From positions 1-64,000 of the forward strand of contig JBGCGJ010000039.1 of assembly GCA_045110675.1 (NCBI GenBank): 64,000 nt of DNA. The letters run 5' to 3'. This stretch comes from JBALVT01 sp045110675 (GTDB taxonomy: Bacteria; Pseudomonadota; Gammaproteobacteria; Pseudomonadales; Halieaceae). Both the position numbers and the translations under genes were made by a program. Positions within the stretch are counted from its first letter, which is position 1; each line of letters begins with the position of its first letter. The notes under the pieces are model-generated. The model was given only the letters and a program-made list of their open reading frames with translations, was not told the origin of the DNA and ran no database searches. Of the stretch, positions 9,037 to 17,607 are shown in pieces.

Positions 9037-11664
9037 TTGCTTGCACCTCAGCGCAGTCTCTGTCTTCGCGTCTGCCTGCGTCTCCTTCTATCAACGATGT
9101 TAACGTTGTCGTGGTCAGTGTCGGTTGCTCACGCCGAACCACTCACACAACTGTCGCCTGAGTACCAAGATGCCTGGGAGAGACTGCATCGTCAGCCGCG
9201 AGAAACTATTGAAGAATTGTTGGCTGTTGACCAAACCAAACTTTCAACTATTGACAAGGCTCAGTGGGCCTACGTGCTAAGCACTGCCTATTACCACCTC
9301 GCCTATCCAGTCGAAGCTTTGACCTATGCCCAACGGGCGGTCGCCCTGGTTGACCGGGAAAAGCAGCCCCGGCTGTACCACACATTTAGAGTTTTTGAGG
9401 CCGGAGCCCTTTCGGTAAACGGTTGGGCAGCCCAAGGGACGGCGCTTATCAACACGGCGCTGGCCTGGGCGGAGGCAAGTGAAGACTACGCTCTGGTCGC
9501 TCTCGCACATCGTGTCAGGGGAGAAATTCTATTGGAGGTCCAGGACTATTCGGGTGCCCTGGAGAGCGCATTAGAAGCCTATGAAATTTTCGGCACCAAG
9601 CCTTACTCTTCGCCAAGAGATAAGGCGATAGCTGCCAATGATATAGCGCGGATCTACGCTGAGCGCGGGGATAACCAACTGGCAATACCCTATTTCCGCG
9701 AGGCGCTTGAAATCAACGTGCTTGGTCAAGATAAAGTCGGAGCCAGTGTATGCCTCTACGGGTTAGGTAAGTCTTATCGGGGCCTCGGGGATCTGGAGGA
9801 AGCGCAAGCAGCCTACGAAGAATCGGCGCAACTGTCCCGTGAAGTGGATGATGTCCAGGGGGTTGCCTACGCGCTGAACGAAATTGGCGGTATCGCTATG
9901 CAGTTAGGCAGTTATGAAGAGGCGGAGCAACAACTGTTGAAAGCGCTGAATACTTTTGTCAATTCCAGTCATACGGTCATGCAAATTACGCTGCACGTAT
10001 CTCTGGTCAATCTGTATATAGAGTCCAATCTACTTGATAAGGCCAAGCTTCATCTGGACTCCGCCAAGAAGTTGCTGATACCAGGATCGATGAAACTGGA
10101 TCATCCGGTAGTAAAAGAAGCTGAAGCGAAGCTTATGGCCGCACTGGGAAATCACCGGCAGGCCTATGAATTGATTGCTCAAACGATGATCGAACAAAAA
10201 GAAGTTCTCAACCAAAAAAGTAGCGAGCAACTTCATCAGATTCGGGCGAGATACGATTTTGAAAGCGCCGAGAGGGAAAATCGTTTTCTGGCTCAGCAAA
10301 ACCTGCTTCAGGAAGCCGAGTTGCTCAGCAGCTCGAATAGTATTGCAATGCTTCGATTTATCATTTTCTTGTGCGTATTACTCAGCGGCACGTTCGTGTA
10401 TTTGGTGTATCGCTCTCGTATTCACGAGCAACAGATGGAGGCGAAAGTAGCAGAGCGAACCAAGGAGCTGTCGTTCGCTCTAGAACAGGTCAGAGAGTAT
10501 GACCGGGCCAAGAGCCAGTTTTTGGCGAATATGAGTCACGAAATTCGAACACCCATGAACGGTATTATTGGCATGGTGGAGCATCTGCAACTAACCGAGC
10601 TTACAGAAACCCAAGAACGCTTTATCGGTTTTATTCGCAGCTCTTCCTCTCAGTTGCTGTTTCTTATCAACGACATACTTGATTTGTCGAAAATAGAGGC
10701 AGGTAAGATTCAGCTACTCCAGAAGGAATTCAATCTTCATCGTTTGATAGACGAAACTGTTCAGTTTTATACGTCTGCTGCAAACGCCAAGGGTTTGATT
10801 CTCGAATTTGATGATGCGACTGAGCTCACCACCGATCTTGTGGGTGACGAGGCCAGACTGCGGCAAATATTGGTGAACCTCATAGGCAATGCCATTAAGT
10901 TCACCGACGCCGGTGGTGTGTATGTAACCGTTAGTGTTCTGGATGATGAGCCATCCTCGATACTTTTGTCCTTCTCTGTGAGCGATACCGGTATCGGCAT
11001 CGAAGAAGGCTCGCTGACGACTATCTTTGAATCCTTCTCACAAGTGGATGGTTCACCTGCTCGTGTTCATGGTGGCTCCGGGCTGGGCCTCGCCATTTCA
11101 CGACAGATGGTGGAGTTGTTAGGCGGTGAAATATTCGTTGAAAGTTCTCCAGGTAGAGGAAGTACCTTTAGATTCACCGCCAGATTTTCGAAACCCGGTG
11201 AGAGCGCAATTCCTACTGAAGTTCCTGTTGAACCCGTGAACTCGGCGATCAAAGTAAAGGACATTGCCGGGCTGCGCGTACTGCTGTGCGAAGACAACGA
11301 AGTCAATCAGGAGGTTACCGGGCTGCATCTTAAGCGCTTAGGATGCTATGCGGAAATTGCTGAGGATGGGCAAGCAGGGCTTCGACTGTTCGAAAAGGGT
11401 GACTACGATGTCATTCTTATGGATTGTCAGATGCCGCGAATGGATGGGTTTGAAGCGACGCGCTCCATTCGCAAGTTGGAGTCGCAGCGAGCTCCTTCCA
11501 CTCGGATCCCTATTGTTGGCATTACTGCCTTCGCCATGGAAGGAGACCGGCAGCGCTGTATGGATGCGGGGATGGATCACTATCTCAGTAAACCTTTCAC
11601 GATTGAGCAACTCGCTCAGACATTGAATGAGGCTATCTCGTCAGTAGCTTCGAACAATTTGTAG
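9037..11664 (+). CDS. TPR-containing hybrid sensor histidine kinase
   Basis: Domain order: signal peptide ending ...AHA|EP; periplasmic TPR repeats (about residues 60-390, e.g. GLGKSYRGLGDLEEAQAAYEESAQLSR and ALNEIGGIAMQLGSYEEAEQQL); a transmembrane helix near residues 440-462; a short coiled coil; HisKA with FLANMSHEIRTPMNG (phospho-acceptor His501); HATPase with NLIGNAIKF, SDTGIGI and GGSGLGLAIS; and a C-terminal receiver with phospho-acceptor Asp796 (VILMDCQMPRMDG) and Lys in SKPFT. No HPt domain is present, so output must pass to a separate phosphotransfer protein. The start is uncertain: a TTG at 9037 gives the longer signal peptide, and the next ATG is at 9097. No response-regulator gene is adjacent. 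Confidence 0.9.
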   Translation: MLAPQRSLCLRVCLRLLLSTMLTLSWSVSVAHAEPLTQLSPEYQDAWERLHRQPRETIEELLAVDQTKLSTIDKAQWAYVLSTAYYHLAYPVEALTYAQRAVALVDREKQPRLYHTFRVFEAGALSVNGWAAQGTALINTALAWAEASEDYALVALAHRVRGEILLEVQDYSGALESALEAYEIFGTKPYSSPRDKAIAANDIARIYAERGDNQLAIPYFREALEINVLGQDKVGASVCLYGLGKSYRGLGDLEEAQAAYEESAQLSREVDDVQGVAYALNEIGGIAMQLGSYEEAEQQLLKALNTFVNSSHTVMQITLHVSLVNLYIESNLLDKAKLHLDSAKKLLIPGSMKLDHPVVKEAEAKLMAALGNHRQAYELIAQTMIEQKEVLNQKSSEQLHQIRARYDFESAERENRFLAQQNLLQEAELLSSSNSIAMLRFIIFLCVLLSGTFVYLVYRSRIHEQQMEAKVAERTKELSFALEQVREYDRAKSQFLANMSHEIRTPMNGIIGMVEHLQLTELTETQERFIGFIRSSSSQLLFLINDILDLSKIEAGKIQLLQKEFNLHRLIDETVQFYTSAANAKGLILEFDDATELTTDLVGDEARLRQILVNLIGNAIKFTDAGGVYVTVSVLDDEPSSILLSFSVSDTGIGIEEGSLTTIFESFSQVDGSPARVHGGSGLGLAISRQMVELLGGEIFVESSPGRGSTFRFTARFSKPGESAIPTEVPVEPVNSAIKVKDIAGLRVLLCEDNEVNQEVTGLHLKRLGCYAEIAEDGQAGLRLFEKGDYDVILMDCQMPRMDGFEATRSIRKLESQRAPSTRIPIVGITAFAMEGDRQRCMDAGMDHYLSKPFTIEQLAQTLNEAISSVASNNL

Positions 11665-11676
11665 TCGAGGTGGAAA

Positions 11677-12297
11677 TCACTCTTTCGGTGCCGAATCGAC
11701 CCAGGCCGGTATCCCATTTAAACGGTTATACCAAGCTTCGATAGAAGGATATTCCTTCAACGGGACCTCAGATAATTGAAGATAAGCCGCGTGGCAGGCC
11801 AGTGAGAAGTCGGCAATTGTTATAGTGTCACTTACCAGATATTTTTTGCCTGCTAGGTGCTTTTCCAATACGGGTGCGTATGTATGAAAGCGACCAAGCG
11901 CATTTTCTAGTGCAATTGGATCTGTTTCTTCGCCCATAAAGGCTTTTCTGGCGAATTTCTCCCACAGGATGTCGCCAACTGCTCGGCCGTAGTGCGCGAC
12001 GCCCCAGAATCGCCAGCGATCAATGTCGGCACGAACCTTGGCATCTCGCGGGTAAAGAGCGTTTTCGTCGCCGCTGTCGGCAAGATACTGCATGACCGCT
12101 TCAGATTCCCACAGTTTGAATTCACCGTCTTCTAAAGTGGGTGTTAAACCATTTGGATTGATTGCCAGGAATTCCGCCGATTTTGTCTCTCCGGAAGTCA
12201 GTTCCATGTAGTGCATTTCAACGTCTGTTGAGAGGTAGTAGGCGGTTGCCATTGTTTTTCTGCAGTTTGGAGAACCCTGTAGCACATGTAGTTTCAT
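11677..12297 (-). CDS. glutathione S-transferase
   Basis: Classical two-domain GST of 206 residues. The thioredoxin-like domain starts MKLHVLQGSPNCRKTMATAYYL, with Ser/Cys near residues 9-12 as candidate catalytic residues, then NPNGLTPTLEDGEFKLWESEAVMQYLAD (cis-Pro and the E-S glutathione gamma-glutamyl site). The all-helical domain carries YLVSDTITIADFSLAC. An AGGAA ribosome site precedes the ATG. It lies just upstream of the convergent kinase end and 32 bases after the DUF899 gene on the same strand, so it could be the last gene of the arsR operon. Confidence 0.85.
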   Translation of the reverse strand: MKLHVLQGSPNCRKTMATAYYLSTDVEMHYMELTSGETKSAEFLAINPNGLTPTLEDGEFKLWESEAVMQYLADSGDENALYPRDAKVRADIDRWRFWGVAHYGRAVGDILWEKFARKAFMGEETDPIALENALGRFHTYAPVLEKHLAGKKYLVSDTITIADFSLACHAAYLQLSEVPLKEYPSIEAWYNRLNGIPAWVDSAPKE

Positions 12298-12329
12298 TGT
12301 AAGATTTCCTGTTAAAAAAGAATTGTTTT

Positions 12330-13037
12330 CTAAGCGCTTTGCTCATACTCATCATTACGCTTGACCCAAGCCATCGTAAACGGCAGCTTCGACTCCGCTC
12401 GACCAAGCACCGTCATATCCAATAGATGGTAGGCACCATTAGCCGGCTCCAAACCCCGCGCGAATGTCGAGTAATTGTGCGCGATACGCCCATCGTCCAA
12501 CTTTATGAAAGTGCTAATACCCGGGGATTCCTCAGCGTGATAGGAACCACTGTAGTTGTAGCCCAACTGGCTATCGCTGGTATCACCGCCGTGAAAACTT
12601 GCGCCGAAATCACCGGTGAATGTACTACCCTCCGCAGATACCCAATCGAAAGACCAGCCCAGTCTGCGCCTATAGTCTAAAAGTTTTTTCAAAGGTGCAT
12701 TGGACACCGCGACCAGCTGAGTATTTCTGGCCCGAAGGTGTTTTTGGGTTCCATTGTAATTATCTGCCCAGAAAGAGCAGCTGGGGCAACCCTGGTCCCA
12801 ATCCGGACCAAACATGAAGTGATAGACCACCAGCTGTTCGCAAGTCCCAAATAGTTCGGCCAGTGATTTTTCACCGGATTCGGTTTGAAACCGGTAGTCT
12901 TTTTCCACCGCAACCAGCGGTAAAGCTTGCCTTTGCGCGGTGACTTCATCCTTCAGGAGGGTCAGTTCTCTTTCTTTTTCCATCAAGGCTAAACGAGCTT
13001 TTAACCATTCAGACCGGCTTGCTGTTTCGGCTTGCAT
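12330..13037 (-). CDS. DUF899 thioredoxin-like protein
   Basis: DUF899 proteins have a thioredoxin-like fold and typically sit with ArsR-AHSA1 gene pairs, as here. Visible features: SEWLKARLALMEKERELTLLKDEV at the N-terminus, LFGTCEQLVVYHFMFG, then GCPSCSFWADNY with a C-x-x-C redox-type motif, VSNAPLKKL and a C-terminal HLLDMTVLGR block. The frame is open to 13136, but the ATG at 13037 has a GAGGAG ribosome site and lies one base after the stop of the AHSA1 gene, so I use it. It is probably translationally coupled to its upstream neighbour. The biochemical role is unknown. Confidence 0.85.
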   Translation of the reverse strand: MQAETASRSEWLKARLALMEKERELTLLKDEVTAQRQALPLVAVEKDYRFQTESGEKSLAELFGTCEQLVVYHFMFGPDWDQGCPSCSFWADNYNGTQKHLRARNTQLVAVSNAPLKKLLDYRRRLGWSFDWVSAEGSTFTGDFGASFHGGDTSDSQLGYNYSGSYHAEESPGISTFIKLDDGRIAHNYSTFARGLEPANGAYHLLDMTVLGRAESKLPFTMAWVKRNDEYEQSA

Positions 13038-13038
13038 A

Positions 13039-13524
13039 TCATGACTCCTCACGTATTTGTTGACAGTGTTCTTCCAAGTTTGTGAGGCAGGCCAGCCAGC
13101 CTCGTCCAACGCCCAGTCGGCCGTCTTCGGCGACAATGTTCTCGTGGACCAGGTCTACTTTGGTTCCGTCAGCCACCTCGGTAAAACGGACGGTGACCTG
13201 TGAAAAGGGCGTGGACTCTTTTTCTCCCGAGGCGTACTCCTCTACATGCGACCAGCTAAAAACTAATAGCTTGTTGGATTCTATCTTCAGGTATTCACCC
13301 GTTAGTTGTACTTTCTTCTCGGCTGATTCTGAGATTAAGAAACACCAGGTCCCGCCTACGCGCAGATCAACAATTACAGAAACGAGTGAATTGGGTCTGG
13401 GGCCAAACCATTTTTTTAGTTCCGCGGCGTCGGTCCAGGCTCTGAACAGTCGCTCGCTAGAGGCGTTAAAGGTGTTGGATAGGGTCACAGGGTCTTGTCC
13501 CGGCGGCGATTGCAAAATTCCCAT
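13039..13524 (-). CDS. SRPBCC / AHSA1-type protein
   Basis: Helix-grip (Bet v 1-like) domain of the AHSA1 type: LSNTFNASSERLFRAWTDAAELKKWFGP at the N-terminus, GGTWCFLI in the middle, and SQVTVRFTEVADGTKVDLVHENI then GWLACLTNLEEHC at the end. Such proteins bind small hydrophobic ligands. In bacteria they are very often encoded directly behind an ArsR regulator, the order seen here. The gene starts five bases after the ArsR stop and ends one base before the DUF899 start, so the three form a tight operon. Confidence 0.85.
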   Translation of the reverse strand: MGILQSPPGQDPVTLSNTFNASSERLFRAWTDAAELKKWFGPRPNSLVSVIVDLRVGGTWCFLISESAEKKVQLTGEYLKIESNKLLVFSWSHVEEYASGEKESTPFSQVTVRFTEVADGTKVDLVHENIVAEDGRLGVGRGWLACLTNLEEHCQQIREES

Positions 13525-13529
13525 CGTAT

Positions 13530-13865
13530 TTATTTCTCCTGATCTGATTTCGAATCCTGGGATTCCAAGTGCTCGGCGAGTGATTCAAACTGGGTGGTCC
13601 AGAATTGTTGGTAGTTGTTTAGCCAGCTCACCGCTTCTTTCATCGGCTCGGCTCGCAGACGGCAATATTGGGTTCTTCCTCGTTTTTCAACTGAAACCAA
13701 GCCGGCTTTGTTAAGCACGCGCACATGCTTTGACACGGCGGTCAGACTCATTTCAAAAGGTTCAGCCAGCGTGGATAGAGCGACTTCTTCTCCTACCAGT
13801 TGAGCCACGATGGCTCTGCGTGTTGCATCTCCGAGTGCGGCAAAGGTTGAATCAAGTTGTTGCAT
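13530..13865 (-). CDS. ArsR-family transcriptional regulator
   Basis: Winged-helix protein of 111 residues: FAALGDATRRAIVAQLVGEEVALSTLAEPFEMSLTAVSKHVRVLNKAGLVSVEKRGRTQYCRL. This is the standard ArsR fold with recognition helix SLTAVSKHVRVL. No metal-binding CxC motif is visible, so the signal is probably not arsenic. It is the first gene of the arsR-AHSA1-DUF899 operon, and two near-identical palindromes lie directly upstream, as expected for autoregulation. Confidence 0.9.
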   Translation of the reverse strand: MQQLDSTFAALGDATRRAIVAQLVGEEVALSTLAEPFEMSLTAVSKHVRVLNKAGLVSVEKRGRTQYCRLRAEPMKEAVSWLNNYQQFWTTQFESLAEHLESQDSKSDQEK

Positions 13866-13902
13866 TGTGGGTCCTCGAGAAAGAATCGTGTTCTATTTAG
13901 TA

Positions 13903-13914
13903 AACCATATGGTT
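13903..13914. promoter_or_regulatory. putative ArsR operator 1
   Basis: Perfect 12-base palindrome AACCATATGGTT, 38 bases upstream of the arsR start codon. The same motif recurs 51 bases further out with a changed centre. The extended shared context is GT(A/C)AACCAT..GGTTCA. Placement and symmetry fit an operator for the adjacent winged-helix dimer. Confidence 0.6.
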
Positions 13915-13953
13915 CACTGAATGGGCACTATCGGTCAAAGCAAAGAATTAGTC

Positions 13954-13965
13954 AACCATTAGGTT
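13954..13965. promoter_or_regulatory. putative ArsR operator 2
   Basis: AACCATTAGGTT, the same arms as operator 1 with the centre ATTA instead of ATAT. The offset from operator 1 is 51 bases, close to five helical turns, so both dimers would sit on the same DNA face. It is also close to the end of the convergent-side oxidoreductase gene at 13991. Confidence 0.55.
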
Positions 13966-13990
13966 CAGTTATTTGGCTACGGGGATCAAA

Positions 13991-14983
13991 TCAAGCCGTT
14001 GCAGCTCGTTCCCATGCTGTCAGTAATTCCATAATCGCGCGTGAGTCGCCCGGCTTTGCAGCCGGTCTTTGGATACTTTTGGTGTTATTTTCCAATGCCT
14101 TGCGTATCAATCTCACCTGGTAGTGGAAACCATCGCCGTCGGCTGGAACGTCGATTAACTCTGACTCACCCTCGTAAGGGCGAATCCGAATCTGGTTGCC
14201 ACTGGCTTCGGGTAACCACGGGTTACTGACTAGCTCTAAAGATCCAGCAGTCCCCAGCACCGCAAAAGCGGAATGTAATCCGTAGTCTTCGGCCGTGTGG
14301 ATATTGGCGTGCACGCCATTGGCGAATTGAAATAATGCGGTGGAATCACAAAGATTCCCGTCGCTGCCTCGTCGACCGGTCGCTTGTACGGATACTCCGT
14401 CAAAAATTGAATCGCCATAGGCGGCTTGCAGTACCAGGTGCATCAGAGAGACGGGATAGCAGCCGAGATTGTATAGCGCGCCCATGCTCCTGGGGTTTAC
14501 GAACTCGCTGATGGCAGCGCAGTAATCACCCTGCACGCATTTGATGTCGCCGAGCGAGCCTCCCTGAACAATATCCTGAACTCTTTTAGCCAGCGGATGA
14601 ACCAGATACATCAGGCCTTCCAGAAAGAGCACCTTATTGCGATCTGCAGCTTCCAGTGCCAGATCCGTTTTTTCCATATCAATGGATAGGGACTTCTCGC
14701 ACAAAATGGCTTTGCCGGCAGCGGCCGCTTTGCAAACGTACTGGTGATGGATATGGTTGGGGAGGGCGATGTAAATGACATCGACCTGGGGATCTTCGAT
14801 CAGTGCGTCGAAGTTATCGAAGGTTTCCTGAAAACCATTTTTTCGGGCAAAATCTTCAAGGGTATCTGGAGATCGGCCAGCGACACTGTGCAGTACGGTG
14901 CCGCCTTCATTGATGATCGCGTCTGCCATGACTTGGGAAATAAAGCTGGTGCCCAAAAACCCCCACTTTATTTCCCCTGCCAT
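13991..14983 (-). CDS. Gfo/Idh/MocA-family oxidoreductase
   Basis: N-terminal NAD(P)-binding Rossmann domain (IKWGFLGTSFISQVMADAI, with VYIALPNHIHHQYVCKAAAAGKAILCEKSLSI; the usual E-K-P is E-K-S here). The C-terminal alpha/beta domain contains GGSLGDIKCVQGDY and MGALYNLGCYPVSLMHLVL. These enzymes oxidise or reduce cyclic polyols, sugars or related compounds with a nicotinamide cofactor. The length of 330 residues is typical. The P450 gene lies upstream on the same strand, about 25 bases away, so the two may be co-transcribed and act on one substrate; that link is inference. Confidence 0.85.
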   Translation of the reverse strand: MAGEIKWGFLGTSFISQVMADAIINEGGTVLHSVAGRSPDTLEDFARKNGFQETFDNFDALIEDPQVDVIYIALPNHIHHQYVCKAAAAGKAILCEKSLSIDMEKTDLALEAADRNKVLFLEGLMYLVHPLAKRVQDIVQGGSLGDIKCVQGDYCAAISEFVNPRSMGALYNLGCYPVSLMHLVLQAAYGDSIFDGVSVQATGRRGSDGNLCDSTALFQFANGVHANIHTAEDYGLHSAFAVLGTAGSLELVSNPWLPEASGNQIRIRPYEGESELIDVPADGDGFHYQVRLIRKALENNTKSIQRPAAKPGDSRAIMELLTAWERAATA

Positions 14984-15007
14984 TCATGTTCCTTAATCTA
15001 CAATTTC

Positions 15008-16261
15008 TTAGTCAATGATGACTGGAATTTCCTCCAGCCCACGCAACAAAATGTTGGGCATATACTCTAGATCCTCCGGAGCACAGTCAAGCCGGAATCG
15101 GGTGCTGTTCTCGAACAGCTGCTCCCAGGCGATAATCATTTCCAGCTTGGATAAGTGCTGCCCGATACAGACATGGGTACCGAAACCGAAGGCGACGTGG
15201 CGCTTGGCCTTTTCCCGGGTGACATCAAACTCCATGGGGTTTTCGAACATATTCTCATCGTGGTTGGAGGAGAAGTATTTCAGCAGCACCATGGAGCCGC
15301 TGGGAATTGTTGTTCCACCCAGGGTGTACTCATCCTTGGTCATCCGCCACATATTGGAGGTGGGAGACGCGAGGCGCAGACACTCCTCGACCAGGTTGGG
15401 GATCAGAGATCGATCAGCTCTAACCTTGTCCTGTTGATCGGGGTTCAGACATAGCTGCCGCATTCCCTCGGCAAGCGTCGCGGTAGTGGTTTCGTTACCT
15501 GCCACGAGAAACTGAGTGCAGTAGGAAAGCTGCTCTTCAATGGTCAGCGGCCTGCCTTCGTAGGTGGCATGTGCGACCAGATTCAGTAAATCATCTCGGG
15601 GCTGAGCGCGGCGTTCTTCCAGTGCCGCTACGAACCAGTCGTATTCCTCTTTCAAGCCGGCTTGTGCTGCAACGAGAGTCTCAGCGTCGGCTACACCAGA
15701 GAGGACGGTGACATTGTCCACGGTCCATTTAAAGGCGAGATCGCGCATATCCTGAGGGATGCCCAATACATGCATGATCACCGACAGTGGCAGTGGTCGG
15801 GTAAAGTGCTCAACGAAATTAAGGCGCTCACCTTTGGGGAGATCGGCTATCAGTTGCTGTGCCAACTCGGTAATCCAGGGGCGATACTGGGCCATATTGG
15901 GTGCCAGGAAAAAGTCCTTTACCGCATCTCGGTAGCTTTTGTGCTCAGGGGGGTCGATGGTGAGCAAGGTGCCCTTGCCCAGATCATAGGTTTTCTTCAT
16001 CGCATCGACGACCTGGTCATCAAGCTTTGAGACAGAACCCAGCGCCAGGGTAAATTCGTTGGAAAACACTGCGCTGTTCTTGTGTACCTCACGAACGAGA
16101 TCGTAAGTGGAAACAACATAGACCCCGGAATCCGGATCCTGGTAAATCGGTGCGTTCTCTCGCAGGGTTTTGTCGTAGTGATACGGGCATTTCAGAGTAT
16201 CTGTATCGAACAAAGGCATATCTGCCAGCGCTCGTGTGTCGTTCATTGTCGGTGCTGTCAC
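15008..16261 (-). CDS. cytochrome P450
   Basis: Soluble bacterial-type P450 of about 417 residues. The I-helix oxygen-binding motif is FLVAGNETTTATLAEG, the ExxR of helix K is in EECLRLASP, and the heme-thiolate signature is FGFGTHVCIGQHLSKLE. It hydroxylates an unknown organic substrate using electrons from a ferredoxin partner, which is not encoded next to it. The frame is open to a TTG at 16279, but a GTG at 16261 has AAGGGAG six bases upstream and is the best start. An ATG at 16246 is also possible. The next gene downstream is the Gfo/Idh/MocA oxidoreductase. Confidence 0.9.
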   Translation of the reverse strand: MTAPTMNDTRALADMPLFDTDTLKCPYHYDKTLRENAPIYQDPDSGVYVVSTYDLVREVHKNSAVFSNEFTLALGSVSKLDDQVVDAMKKTYDLGKGTLLTIDPPEHKSYRDAVKDFFLAPNMAQYRPWITELAQQLIADLPKGERLNFVEHFTRPLPLSVIMHVLGIPQDMRDLAFKWTVDNVTVLSGVADAETLVAAQAGLKEEYDWFVAALEERRAQPRDDLLNLVAHATYEGRPLTIEEQLSYCTQFLVAGNETTTATLAEGMRQLCLNPDQQDKVRADRSLIPNLVEECLRLASPTSNMWRMTKDEYTLGGTTIPSGSMVLLKYFSSNHDENMFENPMEFDVTREKAKRHVAFGFGTHVCIGQHLSKLEMIIAWEQLFENSTRFRLDCAPEDLEYMPNILLRGLEEIPVIID

Positions 16262-16428
16262 GGGTAGCTCCCTTATCAATTTTGTCTAGATTATGTAGGG
16301 CAGGGCTAAAACAGTCAACTCTGACGGTAATGTTTTGAGCGGGCTCGCCAGCAAATTATTGGACCCGAGGGCGGAGGAGAAATGATTAAGGGTTAGATCT
16401 GTCCACTCATACTTCAATATTTCGAATT

Positions 16429-17490
16429 GTGCGACAATCTAGCGATAGGCTTTTGGCCCAGGAGACAATCATCAACCCATCGACCAGACTTCTATGTACC
16501 ACATTCCTATTCGCGACACTGTTGTTGATCGGTTGTGAGTTAAAACCTGAATTGGACTACTCGCTGGTATTGACCACTCCCCCTGAGGCCGAGGCGGGTG
16601 AGGCAGTGCGCGCCGCAGCTCTATCCGCTGATGGTCTTTATGCGGCATTCACTTTAGTTGATGGCTCGGCGAGTGTTTGGGATGTCTCACAGCGCAAAGA
16701 AATTCGCCATTGGCCCACTGAGCAATTTGGCGGCGGTGCCGAGTTCCTGGAGTTCACCGGTGGCGGAAAATTGCTGTTGATGGCCGGTGTTGATCATTCG
16801 GTTGAAGAGTCCGAGCTGAGTGACGGCGATATGAACTACATTATGATCTGGAATATTGCCAATGGTACGACCGATCGGGTATGGACGATGCAGGGCTCCC
16901 GACTGACTGCGGTATCGCCCTCAGAAGATGGCTCAAAGATCGTCGCGGGATTTTCCAATGGTTTGATGATTGTGTTCGATGACAAAACCGCCTCGAGAAG
17001 TGACTATGCGCTACATACCGGGAATATAACCGATATTCAGATGTCTCGTGACGGCAGGTACGCGCTGAGTGGCTCTGTCGACGGTAATGCACATTACTGG
17101 AGTTTGGCCAATGGCGAAATCCTGAGGACTTTCACCCATAAAAACCGTGTGACGAACGTCGCCGCCAATAGTGATTTCAGCTTGGGGTTTACCTCTGACT
17201 CCCTGGACAGCCAAAGACTCTGGAACCTGCAGACCGGCGATCTGCTTACCTCTTTGCAACACCAACAACGCTGGATGTATATTTCCAATGTTCACTTATC
17301 TCAAGCGGGTGATCACCTGCTGGTTGCCTCGCCTTCATCAGCGGTGAGCATCTGGAGTACCCTCGATGGCAGTAATGTCGCGCGCTGGAACAGCGACTTG
17401 CCGGTGGTTGATGTGGCACAAAGCAAGCCGGGCAACCTGGTAAGCGTAGGCTCCACGGGGATTGTGGAGGTTTGGAAGACCAAGTGGTAG
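16429..17490 (+). CDS. WD40-repeat lipoprotein
   Basis: An N-terminal hydrophobic stretch ends in L-L-I-G-C, a lipobox, so the mature protein is probably lipid-anchored. The rest is WD40-like blades: SADGLYAAFTLVDGSASVWDVSQ, HTGNITDIQMSRDGRYALSGSVDGNAHYWSLANGE and HKNRVTNVAANSDFSLGFTSDS. The predicted fold is a seven-bladed propeller. The start shown is a GTG; the N-terminus is long for a lipoprotein signal, so a later TTG start (16453) is possible. No enzymatic function is apparent; a scaffold role is likely. It stands alone between the P450 and the hydrolase. Confidence 0.75.
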   Translation: MRQSSDRLLAQETIINPSTRLLCTTFLFATLLLIGCELKPELDYSLVLTTPPEAEAGEAVRAAALSADGLYAAFTLVDGSASVWDVSQRKEIRHWPTEQFGGGAEFLEFTGGGKLLLMAGVDHSVEESELSDGDMNYIMIWNIANGTTDRVWTMQGSRLTAVSPSEDGSKIVAGFSNGLMIVFDDKTASRSDYALHTGNITDIQMSRDGRYALSGSVDGNAHYWSLANGEILRTFTHKNRVTNVAANSDFSLGFTSDSLDSQRLWNLQTGDLLTSLQHQQRWMYISNVHLSQAGDHLLVASPSSAVSIWSTLDGSNVARWNSDLPVVDVAQSKPGNLVSVGSTGIVEVWKTKW

Positions 17491-17511
17491 TGAGCGAGCG
17501 GGAGCGAAGAG

Positions 17512-17541
17512 AGCGATCCGAAGATAGCGATCCGAAGATAG
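17512..17541. repeat. short tandem repeat, 14-base unit twice
   Basis: The unit AGCGATCCGAAGAT occurs at 17512-17525 and again at 17526-17539, followed by AG. It lies in the gap after the WD40 lipoprotein. No function is evident; it is a candidate site of copy-number variation. Confidence 0.7.
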
Positions 17542-17607
17542 AGTCATGCTCGACACAATAATGGACGAATATTTTGGCGCCTTGATCGGCATTGTAAGGA
17601 TTGATAC

